In this document: positions 30,840 to 39,631 of the stretch, in pieces | Position numbering within the stretch: position 1 is the stretch's first letter | Layout of the letters: every line of letters starts with the position of its first letter | Source: Synergistales bacterium | Lineage (GTDB): Bacteria; Synergistota; Synergistia; Synergistales; Aminiphilaceae | DNA length: 49,940 nt | Assembly: GCA_021736445.1 (NCBI GenBank) | Contig: JAIPGA010000009.1 | Coordinates: 1 to 49,940 of the forward strand | Direction of reading: 5' to 3' | Notes under the pieces: generated by a model | What the model was told of the DNA's origin: nothing | Databases searched by the model: none | The model's input: the letters and a program-made list of their open reading frames with translations, nothing else | Position numbers and translations under genes: made by a program

Positions 30840-32045
30840 CTAGGACAGGGCAAGCAACCGTCGTGCTATGCCGTAGAACCCGCAACAGGCCTGTTTCAGC
30901 TGCTCCCGTTCGATGTACTCATCCTTCACATGGGCCATGGTCTCCGGAGATGGCCCATACCCTACAGTGGGAATCATTCGCTCTCCTGCATAGTGGCTGC
31001 CGTTGGTGCAGAAGGCGTAGTGCCCGATGGCCGGCTCCTGTCCCTGATCACGCAGTCCCTGAAGCGCCGCCGTCACCACGGGATCGCCCTCGTGGAACTG
31101 CCAGGCCGGCGCGAAGCGCTCCGCTTCAAGGGCGGCTCCCGTGTAGCAGCGGTCCCGTCCGACAGCGATGGACGCCGTGGCGTTGAGTTCAGGTCTCTCC
31201 GCCGAGAGTCTGTCGATGATCTCCCGGATGTCGGCGAGCACCGCTTCCCGGTTCTCCCCGGGAAGCAGCCTCCTGTCGAAGGTGACCCGGCAGTGATGGG
31301 GCAGCACACTGGCTCCGGGGTAGGGCGCCGAACAGATATCGGTAGGTTCAAGGATCCCCTTTCCCAGAAGGGGGTGTTCCGGAGCATCGTAGCCGTGTTC
31401 CATCTCCACCAGCAGGGCCGCCATGGTCCGCACCGCGTTGATCCCCTTCTCCGGGCTGGAGGAATGGGCATTGACGCCGGCGGTCTCCAGCACCACCTCC
31501 GCCCGCCCCCGCTGGCCTATCTTGAGAGAGAGCCCCGAGGGTTCGCCGATCACCACGAAATCCGGTTCCACAGCAGCAGAGATCTCCCGGGAGGCCACCC
31601 CTTCGAAACACTCCTCGTGCACGCTGCCGGCCACACAGAGCCTCCCCGGCAGGGTGTTCCCCAGGTCTTCCCTGAGAAAGGCCGCTGCGCAGATCATGGC
31701 GGTCAGACTGCCTTTCATATCGCTGGTGCCGCGCCCGTAGATACGGCCGTCCACCTCCTCGGCGCCGAAGGGTTCCCTGCTCCAGGCGTCCCTGTCGCCG
31801 ATGTCCACATGGTCCATATGTCCCTCAAAGAGGACCGTAGCGCCGGGATTCCCGCCATCGATGGTCCCCACTACATTTCCCAGACGATCACGCTCAACAC
31901 TGTCGAAACCGAGACGCCCCATGGCGGCGGCTACGATATCGGCCACCGCACTCTCCTGCCCTGAAGGGCTCGGCGTGCGCACCGCCTTCCCGCACAGCTC
32001 CACAAGCTCCGTTTCCCGTTGCTGCTGCAACATCATACAACCCAC
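30840..32045 (-). CDS. M20 family metallopeptidase (ArgE/DapE/YgeY-like)
   Basis: A 401-aa dinuclear zinc amidohydrolase of the M20 family, closest in look to YgeY-type hydrolases. Motifs: FEGHMDHVDIGD (first metal ligands), GRGTSDMKGSLTAM (bridging Asp), SVHEECFEGVA (catalytic Glu pair) and EPSGL, then a dimerisation domain (about 185-300) and the C-terminal metal His in a TNGSHYAG segment. GTG 32045 has AGGGGTGG seven bases upstream and starts four bases after the aminotransferase stop. It likely deacylates an N-acyl amino acid or cleaves a small amide within the amino-acid cluster. Confidence 0.85.
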   Translation of the reverse strand: MGCMMLQQQRETELVELCGKAVRTPSPSGQESAVADIVAAAMGRLGFDSVERDRLGNVVGTIDGGNPGATVLFEGHMDHVDIGDRDAWSREPFGAEEVDGRIYGRGTSDMKGSLTAMICAAAFLREDLGNTLPGRLCVAGSVHEECFEGVASREISAAVEPDFVVIGEPSGLSLKIGQRGRAEVVLETAGVNAHSSSPEKGINAVRTMAALLVEMEHGYDAPEHPLLGKGILEPTDICSAPYPGASVLPHHCRVTFDRRLLPGENREAVLADIREIIDRLSAERPELNATASIAVGRDRCYTGAALEAERFAPAWQFHEGDPVVTAALQGLRDQGQEPAIGHYAFCTNGSHYAGERMIPTVGYGPSPETMAHVKDEYIEREQLKQACCGFYGIARRLLALS

Positions 32046-32049
32046 TTGA

Positions 32050-33405
32050 TTACCACCCCTTTACTGTCTCCAAAACGGAATCGGGGATCTCGTCCCGCAG
32101 ATAGGCCTCGATGGCGCTGCGGATGATCCGCAGTCCCGTATCGAGTTCGCGTTCGGCGATCACCAGCGGCGGCTGGATGCGGAGCACCGACCCGCTGAAA
32201 AAGGAGAGGATCAACCCGTTCTGCCAGGCCCAGTAGCAGATCTTGGCCGCCGCTTCGGTGTTCCGCTCTCTGGTGGCCCGGTTTTTCACCAGGTCTACAC
32301 CGATGGAGAGCCCTCTGCCCCGGACATCTCCAATCAGCTCAAACTCCTCCTGCATGTTTCCGAGCTCCTGCATCGCACGGGCACCGAGGCGTTCGGACCG
32401 TTCCACCAAGCCCTCCTCCTCGATGACATCCAGCGTAGCGAGCGCAGCACGGCAGCCCACCGGATGCCCCGCACAGGTGAAGCAGTGGGCAGGCGGCTGC
32501 CATTGCTCCATGATCTCCGCTCTGGCGACGATGGCGCTCAAGGGCATGCCGGAGGCGATCGATTTGCCGAGGATCACGGCGTCGGGCACCACGTCGAAGT
32601 GCTCGATCCCAAACCATCGGCCGGTGCGCCCAAAGCCCTGCTGGACCTCTTCGGAAACGAACAGTATCCCGTGTTCGTCGCAGAGCTCCCGCAGGCGTTG
32701 CAGAAACCCCTGCGGAGGAATAACGAGCCCCGCATCGCCCTGGATCGGTTCGACGATCACCGCGGCGACCTCTTCCGGCGGGATATAGTTCGCAAAGGCC
32801 TCCTCCAGCCGGCCGATATGGTAGCGGGCGGCCTCCTCCTCGGACATGGGGACCGGCGTCCGATAGGGATCGGGCGAAGGAAAGTGGTACACCTCCGGGA
32901 GCATCGGCCCCATCCTGCGCCGCATATTGAGACTCAACGCACTGAGCGTCATGGCTCCGTAGGTGGTGCCGTGGTAGGAGCGCTGAAAGGCGATGATCTT
33001 GCTCCGGCCAGTGTACCACCGGGCCAGCTTGATCATCCCATCGTTGGCATCCGACCCGGATAGCCCGTAGATCACCCGTTTCCGGAAATCGCCGGGGGTA
33101 ACGCTGCAGAGGCGCCGGCTGAGGCGCACCAGAGGCTCGTGGTACATATAGACGGCCGTATAGAGGAGCAGCTCTTCGGCCTGCTCCTTCACCGCCTCCA
33201 CAACCCTGGGGTGGCAGTGTCCCGTATTCAGGGCGGCGGCGCTGGAGAGGAAATCGATATAGCGATTGCCGTCCATGTCCTCCACCTCGGCCCCTCTCCC
33301 CCGCTTCACCGCCAGCGGATAGTAGGGCACCCGCGATGCCGCCGCAACAACGCTCTTATCCTCTTCGACGAGTTCCATGCATTTCCGGTACCGATCATCC
33401 TGCAC
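32050..33405 (-). CDS. Class III PLP-dependent aminotransferase
   Basis: Omega-amino-acid type transaminase, 451 aa from GTG 33405, which has GGAGGGAG five bases upstream (the longer frame to 33450 runs into leader hairpins). Class III features: DMDGNRYIDFLSSAAALNTGH near the N terminus, the GLSGSDANDGMIKLAR segment, the RSYHGTTYGAMTLSALS region and PLP lysine Lys281 in ILGKSIASGMPL. In the usual DEVQxGxGRTG motif the PLP-N1 aspartate is replaced by Glu (SEEVQQGFGRTG), which is unusual. Position between the TRAP binding protein and an M20 peptidase suggests it acts on the imported amino compound. GABA, beta-alanine or ornithine-type substrates are possible. Confidence 0.86.
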   Translation of the reverse strand: MQDDRYRKCMELVEEDKSVVAAASRVPYYPLAVKRGRGAEVEDMDGNRYIDFLSSAAALNTGHCHPRVVEAVKEQAEELLLYTAVYMYHEPLVRLSRRLCSVTPGDFRKRVIYGLSGSDANDGMIKLARWYTGRSKIIAFQRSYHGTTYGAMTLSALSLNMRRRMGPMLPEVYHFPSPDPYRTPVPMSEEEAARYHIGRLEEAFANYIPPEEVAAVIVEPIQGDAGLVIPPQGFLQRLRELCDEHGILFVSEEVQQGFGRTGRWFGIEHFDVVPDAVILGKSIASGMPLSAIVARAEIMEQWQPPAHCFTCAGHPVGCRAALATLDVIEEEGLVERSERLGARAMQELGNMQEEFELIGDVRGRGLSIGVDLVKNRATRERNTEAAAKICYWAWQNGLILSFFSGSVLRIQPPLVIAERELDTGLRIIRSAIEAYLRDEIPDSVLETVKGW

Positions 33406-33446
33406 GCTGCTCCCTCCCTCGCGCAAAGCTGCACCCCAAAGGTGCA

Positions 33447-33476
33447 ACAAGGCGGGGTGGACGCACCCCGCCTTGT
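33447..33476 (-). terminator. Hairpin between dctP and the aminotransferase gene
   Basis: Perfect 13-bp stem (33447-33459 with 33464-33476) with a four-base loop, followed on the minus strand by a second smaller hairpin (33431-33445). There is no U tract, so it may be an mRNA-stabilising element for dctP or an attenuator rather than a full stop. Confidence 0.5.
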
Positions 33477-33529
33477 GTCCTGCTTCGATCCTATTGTCGG
33501 CTCACAGTGGAATCTACGCGAAGAGACCC

Positions 33530-34534
33530 CTAGTTCGTCTCGACAGCCTTCATGACACGCTGGAAGAGCTCCTCGCCGAGCATCTCCTCCAACTGGGGCC
33601 ATACGTCCTCGCGGACGGCAGTGGCGCAGGCTTTCAGCTGCTCGTCGCTCAGCACGATGACCTCCCAGTCGAACTCGTCGGCAAGGATCTGACGGTAGTT
33701 GGCATCCTCGGTTTTCACCATCTCCCAACGCTTGTTGGAGATCTCCGTGGCTGCTTCCTGGATCTGCTGCTGCAGCTCTTCGTCGAGTTCGTTCCACTTC
33801 TCCATGTTCATGACGATCCAGTGCTGCTCAAAGTAGTCGTTGTACTGGATCCACACATTGTTGACGTCACGGAACTGCCAGGCCTGGAAGGGAGGTCCGC
33901 CCATCTGGCCGTCGACGATCCCCGTCTGGATGGCGCTGTAGCACTCTGCGTAGGGAATGGGGGTGGGGATGTAGCCCAGGCGCTGGTAGGTCGCCTGGCA
34001 GGCCTTCAAAGGCATAACGCGGATCTTCATGCCCTTTTTGACATCGGGATCGCCGGGAGAGGGGGGCGCCTCTGTGAGGGAGACACCGGCCATGCCGATG
34101 GGGAACACCGCGAGCGCCTTGATGTCGTGTTTGGCCCAGAGATCCTTGATGATGTCGTAGGCCCAGCCGCCGGGAGCGTAGGCGTCGCGGGCTTCTTCGA
34201 GGCTGCTCACCACGTAGGGCATATAGTAGGCGAAGTTCAGTTTCGAGTCGTAGGCCGCATTGGCGATCTGGAATCCCATGTTGACGTTGCCGCGCATGAT
34301 CAGCTCGAAGGTCTCTGTCCAGTCACCCAGCTGGTTGTTCGGGTAGATCTGCACCTCCACACGGCCATCGGTCTTTTCCTTCACAAGGTCAGCAAACTCA
34401 TGTGTCAGTTTGTCATAAGGCGTATCCACAGGATTCGGGTGCCCCGCTCTAAAGGTATACTCCGCAGCAGAGGCCACTCCAGCAAAGGCAACCACCAAAA
34501 CAGCTACAAGTAACAGAGTGAGAAACTTTCTCAC
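33530..34534 (-). CDS. dctP: TRAP transporter substrate-binding protein DctP
   Basis: Extracytoplasmic solute receptor of a tripartite ATP-independent periplasmic transporter, 334 aa from GTG 34534 (GAGGAGG seven bases upstream). Signal peptide of about 23 residues ends AGVASA; the mature protein starts EYTFRAGHPNPVDTPY. The DctP family signature is present: GMKIRVMPLKACQATYQRLG with the conserved carboxylate-binding Arg, then IPYAECYSAIQTGIVDGQMG. Substrates of this family are usually carboxylates or amino acids; cluster context (OrtAB, racemase, aminotransferase) suggests an amino acid or its keto derivative. Confidence 0.93.
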   Translation of the reverse strand: MRKFLTLLLVAVLVVAFAGVASAAEYTFRAGHPNPVDTPYDKLTHEFADLVKEKTDGRVEVQIYPNNQLGDWTETFELIMRGNVNMGFQIANAAYDSKLNFAYYMPYVVSSLEEARDAYAPGGWAYDIIKDLWAKHDIKALAVFPIGMAGVSLTEAPPSPGDPDVKKGMKIRVMPLKACQATYQRLGYIPTPIPYAECYSAIQTGIVDGQMGGPPFQAWQFRDVNNVWIQYNDYFEQHWIVMNMEKWNELDEELQQQIQEAATEISNKRWEMVKTEDANYRQILADEFDWEVIVLSDEQLKACATAVREDVWPQLEEMLGEELFQRVMKAVETN

Positions 34535-34706
34535 GAAAAAACCTCCTCTCCACTTCTCTTGCCACTTCTCCACATGGACCACTCATGCGCCGCTTCACTC
34601 CACATCAATCATATGCACGCCCGGGCATCACTCCCTTCCGGAACCCTGTAGCAGTAGCGATACCCGCGGAAGTTCGCTTCCCGCCGGCACCGCCGAAACG
34701 GACCGC

Positions 34707-36005
34707 CTAGTATCCCATGAGAAGCCGGGGAAGGAACATCGCGAGATCGGGAACATAGGTAGTCAGCAGAACAACCGGCAGCTGCGCGAGCAACATGAAA
34801 GCCAGCGCCGGTTTGACGTACTTGTCGAAGGAGACGCCTCCGATCCGTCCGCCGAGGTAGAGTATCGGCGCGCAGGGAGGGGTCACGTTGCCGAGCCCCA
34901 GATTGGTGCCGATGATGGCGGCGAAATGGACGGGGTGGACACCGATCTCGATCATCAGGGGCAGGAGAAGCGGTGCGGCCAGCATGGTTCCGCTGAAATC
35001 GTCCATCATCATTCCGATGATGACCAAAAATACGTTGACCAACATAAGGATAACATACTTGTTATCTGAGATGCTCATCAGAAAACCGGCCAGCTGCTGT
35101 GGGATCTGCTGCATCGTGTAGATCTTGGCGAGGATGGAGACAAAGAAAAGCATCAGCACGGCCACACCGGTGGTTGTGGAAGAGGTGACCAGCGCTTTGC
35201 CCAACACCCTGGCGTTGAGCTCCCGGTGGATGAAAAAGCCCACCAGCATGGCGTAGCCCATGGCAATGGCGGCCGCCTCGGTGGGGGTGGTGATGCCGCC
35301 GTAGATCCCGCCGAGGATGATCACCGGCATCAGAAGGCTCCACATGCCGTGTTTGGTGGCGTAGCCGATACGCCCCATCTTCTCGCGGAAGGAGATCTGC
35401 GGTTCCACCTTGATCTCGGGGTGCCAGGAGGCGTAGAAGTAGTTGACCACACACATCAGAATGGTGGTGATGATACCGGGGATCACCGTGGCGAGGAAGC
35501 AGGCGGCCACAGACTGCTGGGTCACCCAACCGTAGAGGATCATGGGAACGCTGGGCGGAATGAGCTGCCCCAGCACGGATGCGCAGCTGATCATGGCCAC
35601 CGAATAGTGCTTGGGGTATCCCAGCTCCTTGAGCTGGGGGATCATGATGCTGCCGATACAGGCCACCGCAGAGGAGCAGGTCCCCGAGATGGCGCCGAAG
35701 ATGGCGCAGGCCACGATGGTCGCCGCACCCATGCCGCCCTTGAGCCTCCCGAGGAAGGCCAGCGCGAAGGTGATCAGGCGTTCGGCGATCCCCGACGACG
35801 ACATCAGCGCCCCGGCCATGATGAAAAAGGGCACCGAAAGCAGCGTGAGGGAATTCAGAGCATGGAATCCCGCGGGCAGAAGAAAGTCAAAGCTGAAGCC
35901 GTAGGCCATCCCCATGAAGATCGCGGCCGACATAAAGCAGAAGGGCACGGGGAGACCGATAATAATCAAACCGATCAGGAGGGCCAGGTTCAAGGCAATA
36001 ATCAT
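34707..36005 (-). CDS. dctM: TRAP transporter large permease DctM
   Basis: A 432-aa polytopic protein with about 12 hydrophobic segments, the ion-coupled translocation subunit of the TRAP system. It has the DctM hallmarks: LLSVPFFIMAGALMSSSGIA, FGAISGTCSSAVACIGSIMIP and the C-terminal half with GGITTPTEAAAIAMGYAM and NLGLGNVTPPCAPILY. ATG 36005 follows AGGAAGAGG. It is encoded between DctQ and DctP in the same direction. Confidence 0.95.
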   Translation of the reverse strand: MIIALNLALLIGLIIIGLPVPFCFMSAAIFMGMAYGFSFDFLLPAGFHALNSLTLLSVPFFIMAGALMSSSGIAERLITFALAFLGRLKGGMGAATIVACAIFGAISGTCSSAVACIGSIMIPQLKELGYPKHYSVAMISCASVLGQLIPPSVPMILYGWVTQQSVAACFLATVIPGIITTILMCVVNYFYASWHPEIKVEPQISFREKMGRIGYATKHGMWSLLMPVIILGGIYGGITTPTEAAAIAMGYAMLVGFFIHRELNARVLGKALVTSSTTTGVAVLMLFFVSILAKIYTMQQIPQQLAGFLMSISDNKYVILMLVNVFLVIIGMMMDDFSGTMLAAPLLLPLMIEIGVHPVHFAAIIGTNLGLGNVTPPCAPILYLGGRIGGVSFDKYVKPALAFMLLAQLPVVLLTTYVPDLAMFLPRLLMGY

Positions 36006-36081
36006 TGGTCCTCTTCCTTTCGCTCAGAGCTGGACCACCACGAGCAATCCAGGTGGACACCGTACCGCAGGGGCGAGGCCA

Positions 36082-36654
36082 TCACTCCTCGGCAGAACAT
36101 GTCGCCGCACCCTCCTCGGGAATACAGACATCTTCGCCGATAAACTCGGCAGCAATCGGCTTCTTGCCGATGGCCTGCATGAAATAATCGATAAATTCAA
36201 CACAGAAATAAAATACCATCAGAATAGCGCTGATAAAGATGCTGCCCTGGGAATAGACCATGGGAATACCCAGGGTGAAGGAACGCTGCATCTTGGTGAT
36301 GCCCCAGTAGACATATGACCATCCCCAGAAGACCATCATGACGGCGAGCACTACCGAGAGAGCGGCCGTAAAGGCCTTGATCCACACCAGCCTTCTGGGG
36401 TTTTTGATCATGGCATTCATGACATCTGCCTTAATGTGCGAACGCTCCGCCGTGCCCCAGGAAGCCCCCATGAAGTAGAGCCAGAACCCCACCAGGGTGG
36501 CCACCTCCTCAACACCCATGATCGGCAGGGTAAAGACATAGCGAAGAAACACCTGCACGAGAACGAGCGTCAGGATTGTCAACGAGGACACACACATCAC
36601 TACCTTCTGAATGATGCCGAGAACGTACCAGAATCGCGTCTCTGTAATATTCAT
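36082..36654 (-). CDS. dctQ: TRAP transporter small permease DctQ
   Basis: A 190-aa membrane protein with four hydrophobic segments, the small subunit that associates with DctM. Family cues are RYVFTLPIMGVEEVATLVGFWLYFMGASW and the following EAERSHIKADV-type segment (AERSHIKADVM), plus a charged C-terminal tail. ATG 36654 has AAGGAGGA upstream. It starts 60 bp after the alanine racemase gene. Confidence 0.9.
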   Translation of the reverse strand: MNITETRFWYVLGIIQKVVMCVSSLTILTLVLVQVFLRYVFTLPIMGVEEVATLVGFWLYFMGASWGTAERSHIKADVMNAMIKNPRRLVWIKAFTAALSVVLAVMMVFWGWSYVYWGITKMQRSFTLGIPMVYSQGSIFISAILMVFYFCVEFIDYFMQAIGKKPIAAEFIGEDVCIPEEGAATCSAEE

Positions 36655-36713
36655 GTCCTTCCTCCTCCTTGCACTGTACTCCTGTTTTGCACGACACCGT
36701 TATTCTCCTTTTC

Positions 36714-37841
36714 TCACGCACCCCCCTCTTCTCTGTAGACTCTCGGGACGCGCTTGCCGATCTGCACGGGAATCACGCAGACCAGCGTGTCGAGCTTGTC
36801 GGCGATCTCCTCCAGCTTGATCTCCTCGTCTCCCTGCCGACCGATCAGCACCACCTCGTCACCCACCTCAGCTTCGGGAACCTGCGTGACATCGATCATC
36901 ATCTGATCCATACAGATACGGCCCACCAGGGGTGAGCGCATTCCACGCACCAGTACCTCGCTCCGGTTGGAGAGATCCCGGGAATAGCCGTCGGCATACC
37001 CCACCGGGAGTGTGGCGATACGCGATTCACAGCGGGTGATGTAGGTGAGCCCGTATCCTATACTTCTCCCCCGGGGAACCGTTTTGAGAGCCGAGATCTC
37101 TGTTTTGAACTGGAATGCCGGCTGCAGGTCAACGGACCGGATCGTTTCGTGGGAGGGATACATCCCGACCATGGCATGGCCCGGCCGGACGGCATCCAGG
37201 GCCATCCCGGGAAAGGCCAGCGTTCCCGCCGTATTGCAACAGTGGCGCATGGAGAAGGTGATCCCCTGTCCCTTCAGCTGCTCCAGCAATCCGGTGAATA
37301 CCTCGAACTGATGCCTGGTGAAGGCCAGGTTGCGCTCGTCCGAGGAGGCAAAGTGGGTGTAGATGCCCTCCAGTTCCAGGCCGGGGAGCGAACGAAACGC
37401 CGTAACCATGGCCGGGACATCCTCGGGAACGTATCCGAGCCGACCCATGCCCGTGTCCACCTTGACGTGGGCGTAGGCCGTCTTCCGCTGCCGCTGTGCC
37501 GCCTCGGAGAGCGCTTCGGCCATACGCCGGTCCGTAAGGGTACAGCGCAGATTGTGTCTGACATACTCGTCGGCGGCGTCAAAGGGCGGGGCACCCAGAA
37601 CAAGGATCGGTTCATCCAGGCCATCCTCCCTGAGCTCCAGGGCTTCGTCTGGTGTGGCCACAGCAAAGTAGGAGGCGCCGGCCTCACGAAGGGCCCGGGT
37701 CACCTCGCACACCCCAAGGTTGTAGGCGTTGGCCTTGACCACCCCGATCACCGTCGCGTCGTTGCCTACATGCCGCTGCACCGCCTGGAAATTCCTTTTC
37801 ACGGCGCCGAGATCCACTTCCAACCAGGTAGGTCGAATCAT
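36714..37841 (-). CDS. alr: Alanine racemase
   Basis: Fold-type III PLP enzyme interconverting L- and D-alanine, 375 aa. PLP Lys36 lies in VVKANAYNLG (usually KANAYGHG), the catalytic Tyr263 in SIGYGLTY, and the C-terminal beta domain carries PLVGRICMDQMMIDVT. It is encoded directly after ortB; OrtAB forms D-alanine, so here the racemase probably turns it into L-alanine for transamination or growth, with a wall precursor role also possible. A broader amino-acid racemase is an alternative because the residues after the PLP lysine differ from the common form. Confidence 0.9.
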   Translation of the reverse strand: MIRPTWLEVDLGAVKRNFQAVQRHVGNDATVIGVVKANAYNLGVCEVTRALREAGASYFAVATPDEALELREDGLDEPILVLGAPPFDAADEYVRHNLRCTLTDRRMAEALSEAAQRQRKTAYAHVKVDTGMGRLGYVPEDVPAMVTAFRSLPGLELEGIYTHFASSDERNLAFTRHQFEVFTGLLEQLKGQGITFSMRHCCNTAGTLAFPGMALDAVRPGHAMVGMYPSHETIRSVDLQPAFQFKTEISALKTVPRGRSIGYGLTYITRCESRIATLPVGYADGYSRDLSNRSEVLVRGMRSPLVGRICMDQMMIDVTQVPEAEVGDEVVLIGRQGDEEIKLEEIADKLDTLVCVIPVQIGKRVPRVYREEGGA

Positions 37842-37892
37842 GTTCTATTGTCCCCTCCACTCCCCAAAGATGGTCACCTCGATGGCACGCGG

Positions 37893-39317
37893 CTACTCGA
37901 CGGTAATCCCCCTGTCCTCCATATAGCTCCGCACCACATGGCCGGCAAGGTTGGCATCCTCGGCCAGGAAATCCACGTCGGCAACGGTGACGGATCGACG
38001 GTCCCCGAGGCTCTCGCAGGCACGCTTCAGATAGGAGGAACGCAGTCGGTTCAGGTCCATCTCACGCACTGCAAGCTGCTCCGGCCTCTCGGGCACCACA
38101 ATGACGCTGCCGGCCTTCTCCTCGGCCGGGTCGCCCCGGCGCACCTCCACCCCCATGGTCCTGGCGAAGCCAAGCTGGGCGTAGGGATGCTTTCCCGCTC
38201 CGGTGTATTCCGTCTCGTTCACGACGATCACGGCATCCTCAGGCATCTCCCGGGCCAGTACAAAGGCTGCCGTGAGCGAGGTGTTGCCCGCGGGGCCGCG
38301 CTCCAGCCCTTCCAGCTGGGCCAGGGCCTCTGTGATATAGAAGACGGAACCCTGAGGGACGGTGACGTAACGGTCGAGATAGCGCAGAACACGGGCGGCG
38401 TTCTTCGGCACATCGGAGCGATCGGGCCAGACAGCGAAGGGGATGCCGAATCCGGTGTGTCCGGTGGTGAAGGACTTGCGGTTGAAATCGCGGTCGGAGG
38501 CCATGTGGAGTCCTTCCAGGCTCACACTGGCCCCGACGATCTCCACGCTGTCGCAGCCGGCCTTCCGGGCGCCTCTGGCCGTTCCGGTGGTGATACCGCC
38601 GCCGGCATGGGTGCTGACAATCATGTCCGGATCGCGTCCGGTACGTCCCCGGGTCTGTTCGACAATCTCGGCACCCAGCGTCTCGATGCCGGCGACGGAA
38701 AAGGGGGTGTAGAGGGAGGCATTGAAATATCCCGTCTCTTCCAGCACCCGCAGGAAGACATAGAAAAGTTCGGGACCGACTGACAGCTGAAGGACCTCGG
38801 CGCCGTAGGCCTCGCAGGCCCTTCCTTTTTCCGCGATCTCCGGCTGCTCGAAGCCCCGGCTGTCGAAGATCTCCTGCACAATGATGCAGCCCAGCATTCT
38901 CCGCGCCGCCTGACTGGCGACCGCTGCGCCGTAGTTGCCGCTGGTGGCGGCGATGAGACCGGGATAGCCTTTGGCCGCCGCATGGTAGGAGGACACAGAG
39001 GCACGCCTGTCTTTGAAGGAACGGGCGGGGTTGTTGGCCTCGTCCTTGACGAAGATTCGGGCACCTCGGCCGGGCTCGGCAAGCTGCCGGGCCAGCCGGG
39101 TGAGATTGTGCATCTCGATCAGCGGGGTGTCGCCCACGTTGACCTCCCGCTGGATACGGCGCACCTCGTCCAGTGGATAGCCGATCTGCTCCATCATCCC
39201 CTCGTAATCGAAGGAGAGACGCCCCGTAGCAAATCGCCCGTAGTCGATCCCTACAGAGCGGAGCATGATATCATGCTTCCGCGCCATCACCGAGGCATAG
39301 TCCATCGGCTTGTTCAC
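37893..39317 (-). CDS. ortB: 2-amino-4-oxopentanoate thiolase, beta subunit
   Basis: PLP-dependent subunit of the OrtAB thiolase, which cleaves 2-amino-4-oxopentanoate with CoA to acetyl-CoA and D-alanine in the anaerobic oxidative ornithine pathway. The 474-aa protein belongs to the tryptophan-synthase-beta fold: VNVGDTPLIEMHNLTRLA, PLP lysine Lys102 in NPARSFKDRRAS, the AATSGNYGAAVA loop, and THAGGGITTGTARG for phosphate binding. GTG 39317 overlaps the ortA stop (GTGA). The alpha subunit just upstream makes the identification strong. Other ornithine-pathway genes (ornithine aminomutase, 2,4-diaminopentanoate dehydrogenase) are not in this window. Confidence 0.88.
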   Translation of the reverse strand: MNKPMDYASVMARKHDIMLRSVGIDYGRFATGRLSFDYEGMMEQIGYPLDEVRRIQREVNVGDTPLIEMHNLTRLARQLAEPGRGARIFVKDEANNPARSFKDRRASVSSYHAAAKGYPGLIAATSGNYGAAVASQAARRMLGCIIVQEIFDSRGFEQPEIAEKGRACEAYGAEVLQLSVGPELFYVFLRVLEETGYFNASLYTPFSVAGIETLGAEIVEQTRGRTGRDPDMIVSTHAGGGITTGTARGARKAGCDSVEIVGASVSLEGLHMASDRDFNRKSFTTGHTGFGIPFAVWPDRSDVPKNAARVLRYLDRYVTVPQGSVFYITEALAQLEGLERGPAGNTSLTAAFVLAREMPEDAVIVVNETEYTGAGKHPYAQLGFARTMGVEVRRGDPAEEKAGSVIVVPERPEQLAVREMDLNRLRSSYLKRACESLGDRRSVTVADVDFLAEDANLAGHVVRSYMEDRGITVE

Positions 39318-39631
39318 GAGACAGGCCCCCTCTCGTGCAATCGGGCCCGAAGCTCTTGACCGACGGGGAGCAACTCCGGCGGGATCTCGCCGAAGGTGAT
39401 CTCATAGGGAGGATTGGCGGCCACCAGCATCCCCTGAAGGGTCCTGCCGGTCATGGTGCGTATGGAGACCTGATCGCCTATGCCGGCCTCCTCGGTATCC
39501 AGAAAACCCTTCACCTTCATCTCAAGCGGCACGGCAGCCGTGTCCTCAGGCACCTGGGGCGCCCGTTCCCCAGCGGCAAGGATCACCTGATAGATCTGGA
39601 CAAAATCCCCTCGATGCATCCGTTCCGGCAT
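39314..39631 (-). CDS. ortA: 2-amino-4-oxopentanoate thiolase, alpha subunit
   Basis: A 105-aa protein matching OrtA in size, position and sequence character: N-terminal GDFVQIYQVILAAGERAPQVPEDT (here in shortened form), central AGIGDQVSIRTMTGRTLQGML and a PPYEITFGEIPPEL end. It is required with OrtB for thiolase activity. ATG 39631 has AAGGAGGG five bases upstream. It is the first gene of the amino-acid cluster, with a leader of about 270 bases behind a consensus promoter. Confidence 0.85.
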   Translation of the reverse strand: MPERMHRGDFVQIYQVILAAGERAPQVPEDTAAVPLEMKVKGFLDTEEAGIGDQVSIRTMTGRTLQGMLVAANPPYEITFGEIPPELLPVGQELRARLHERGPVS

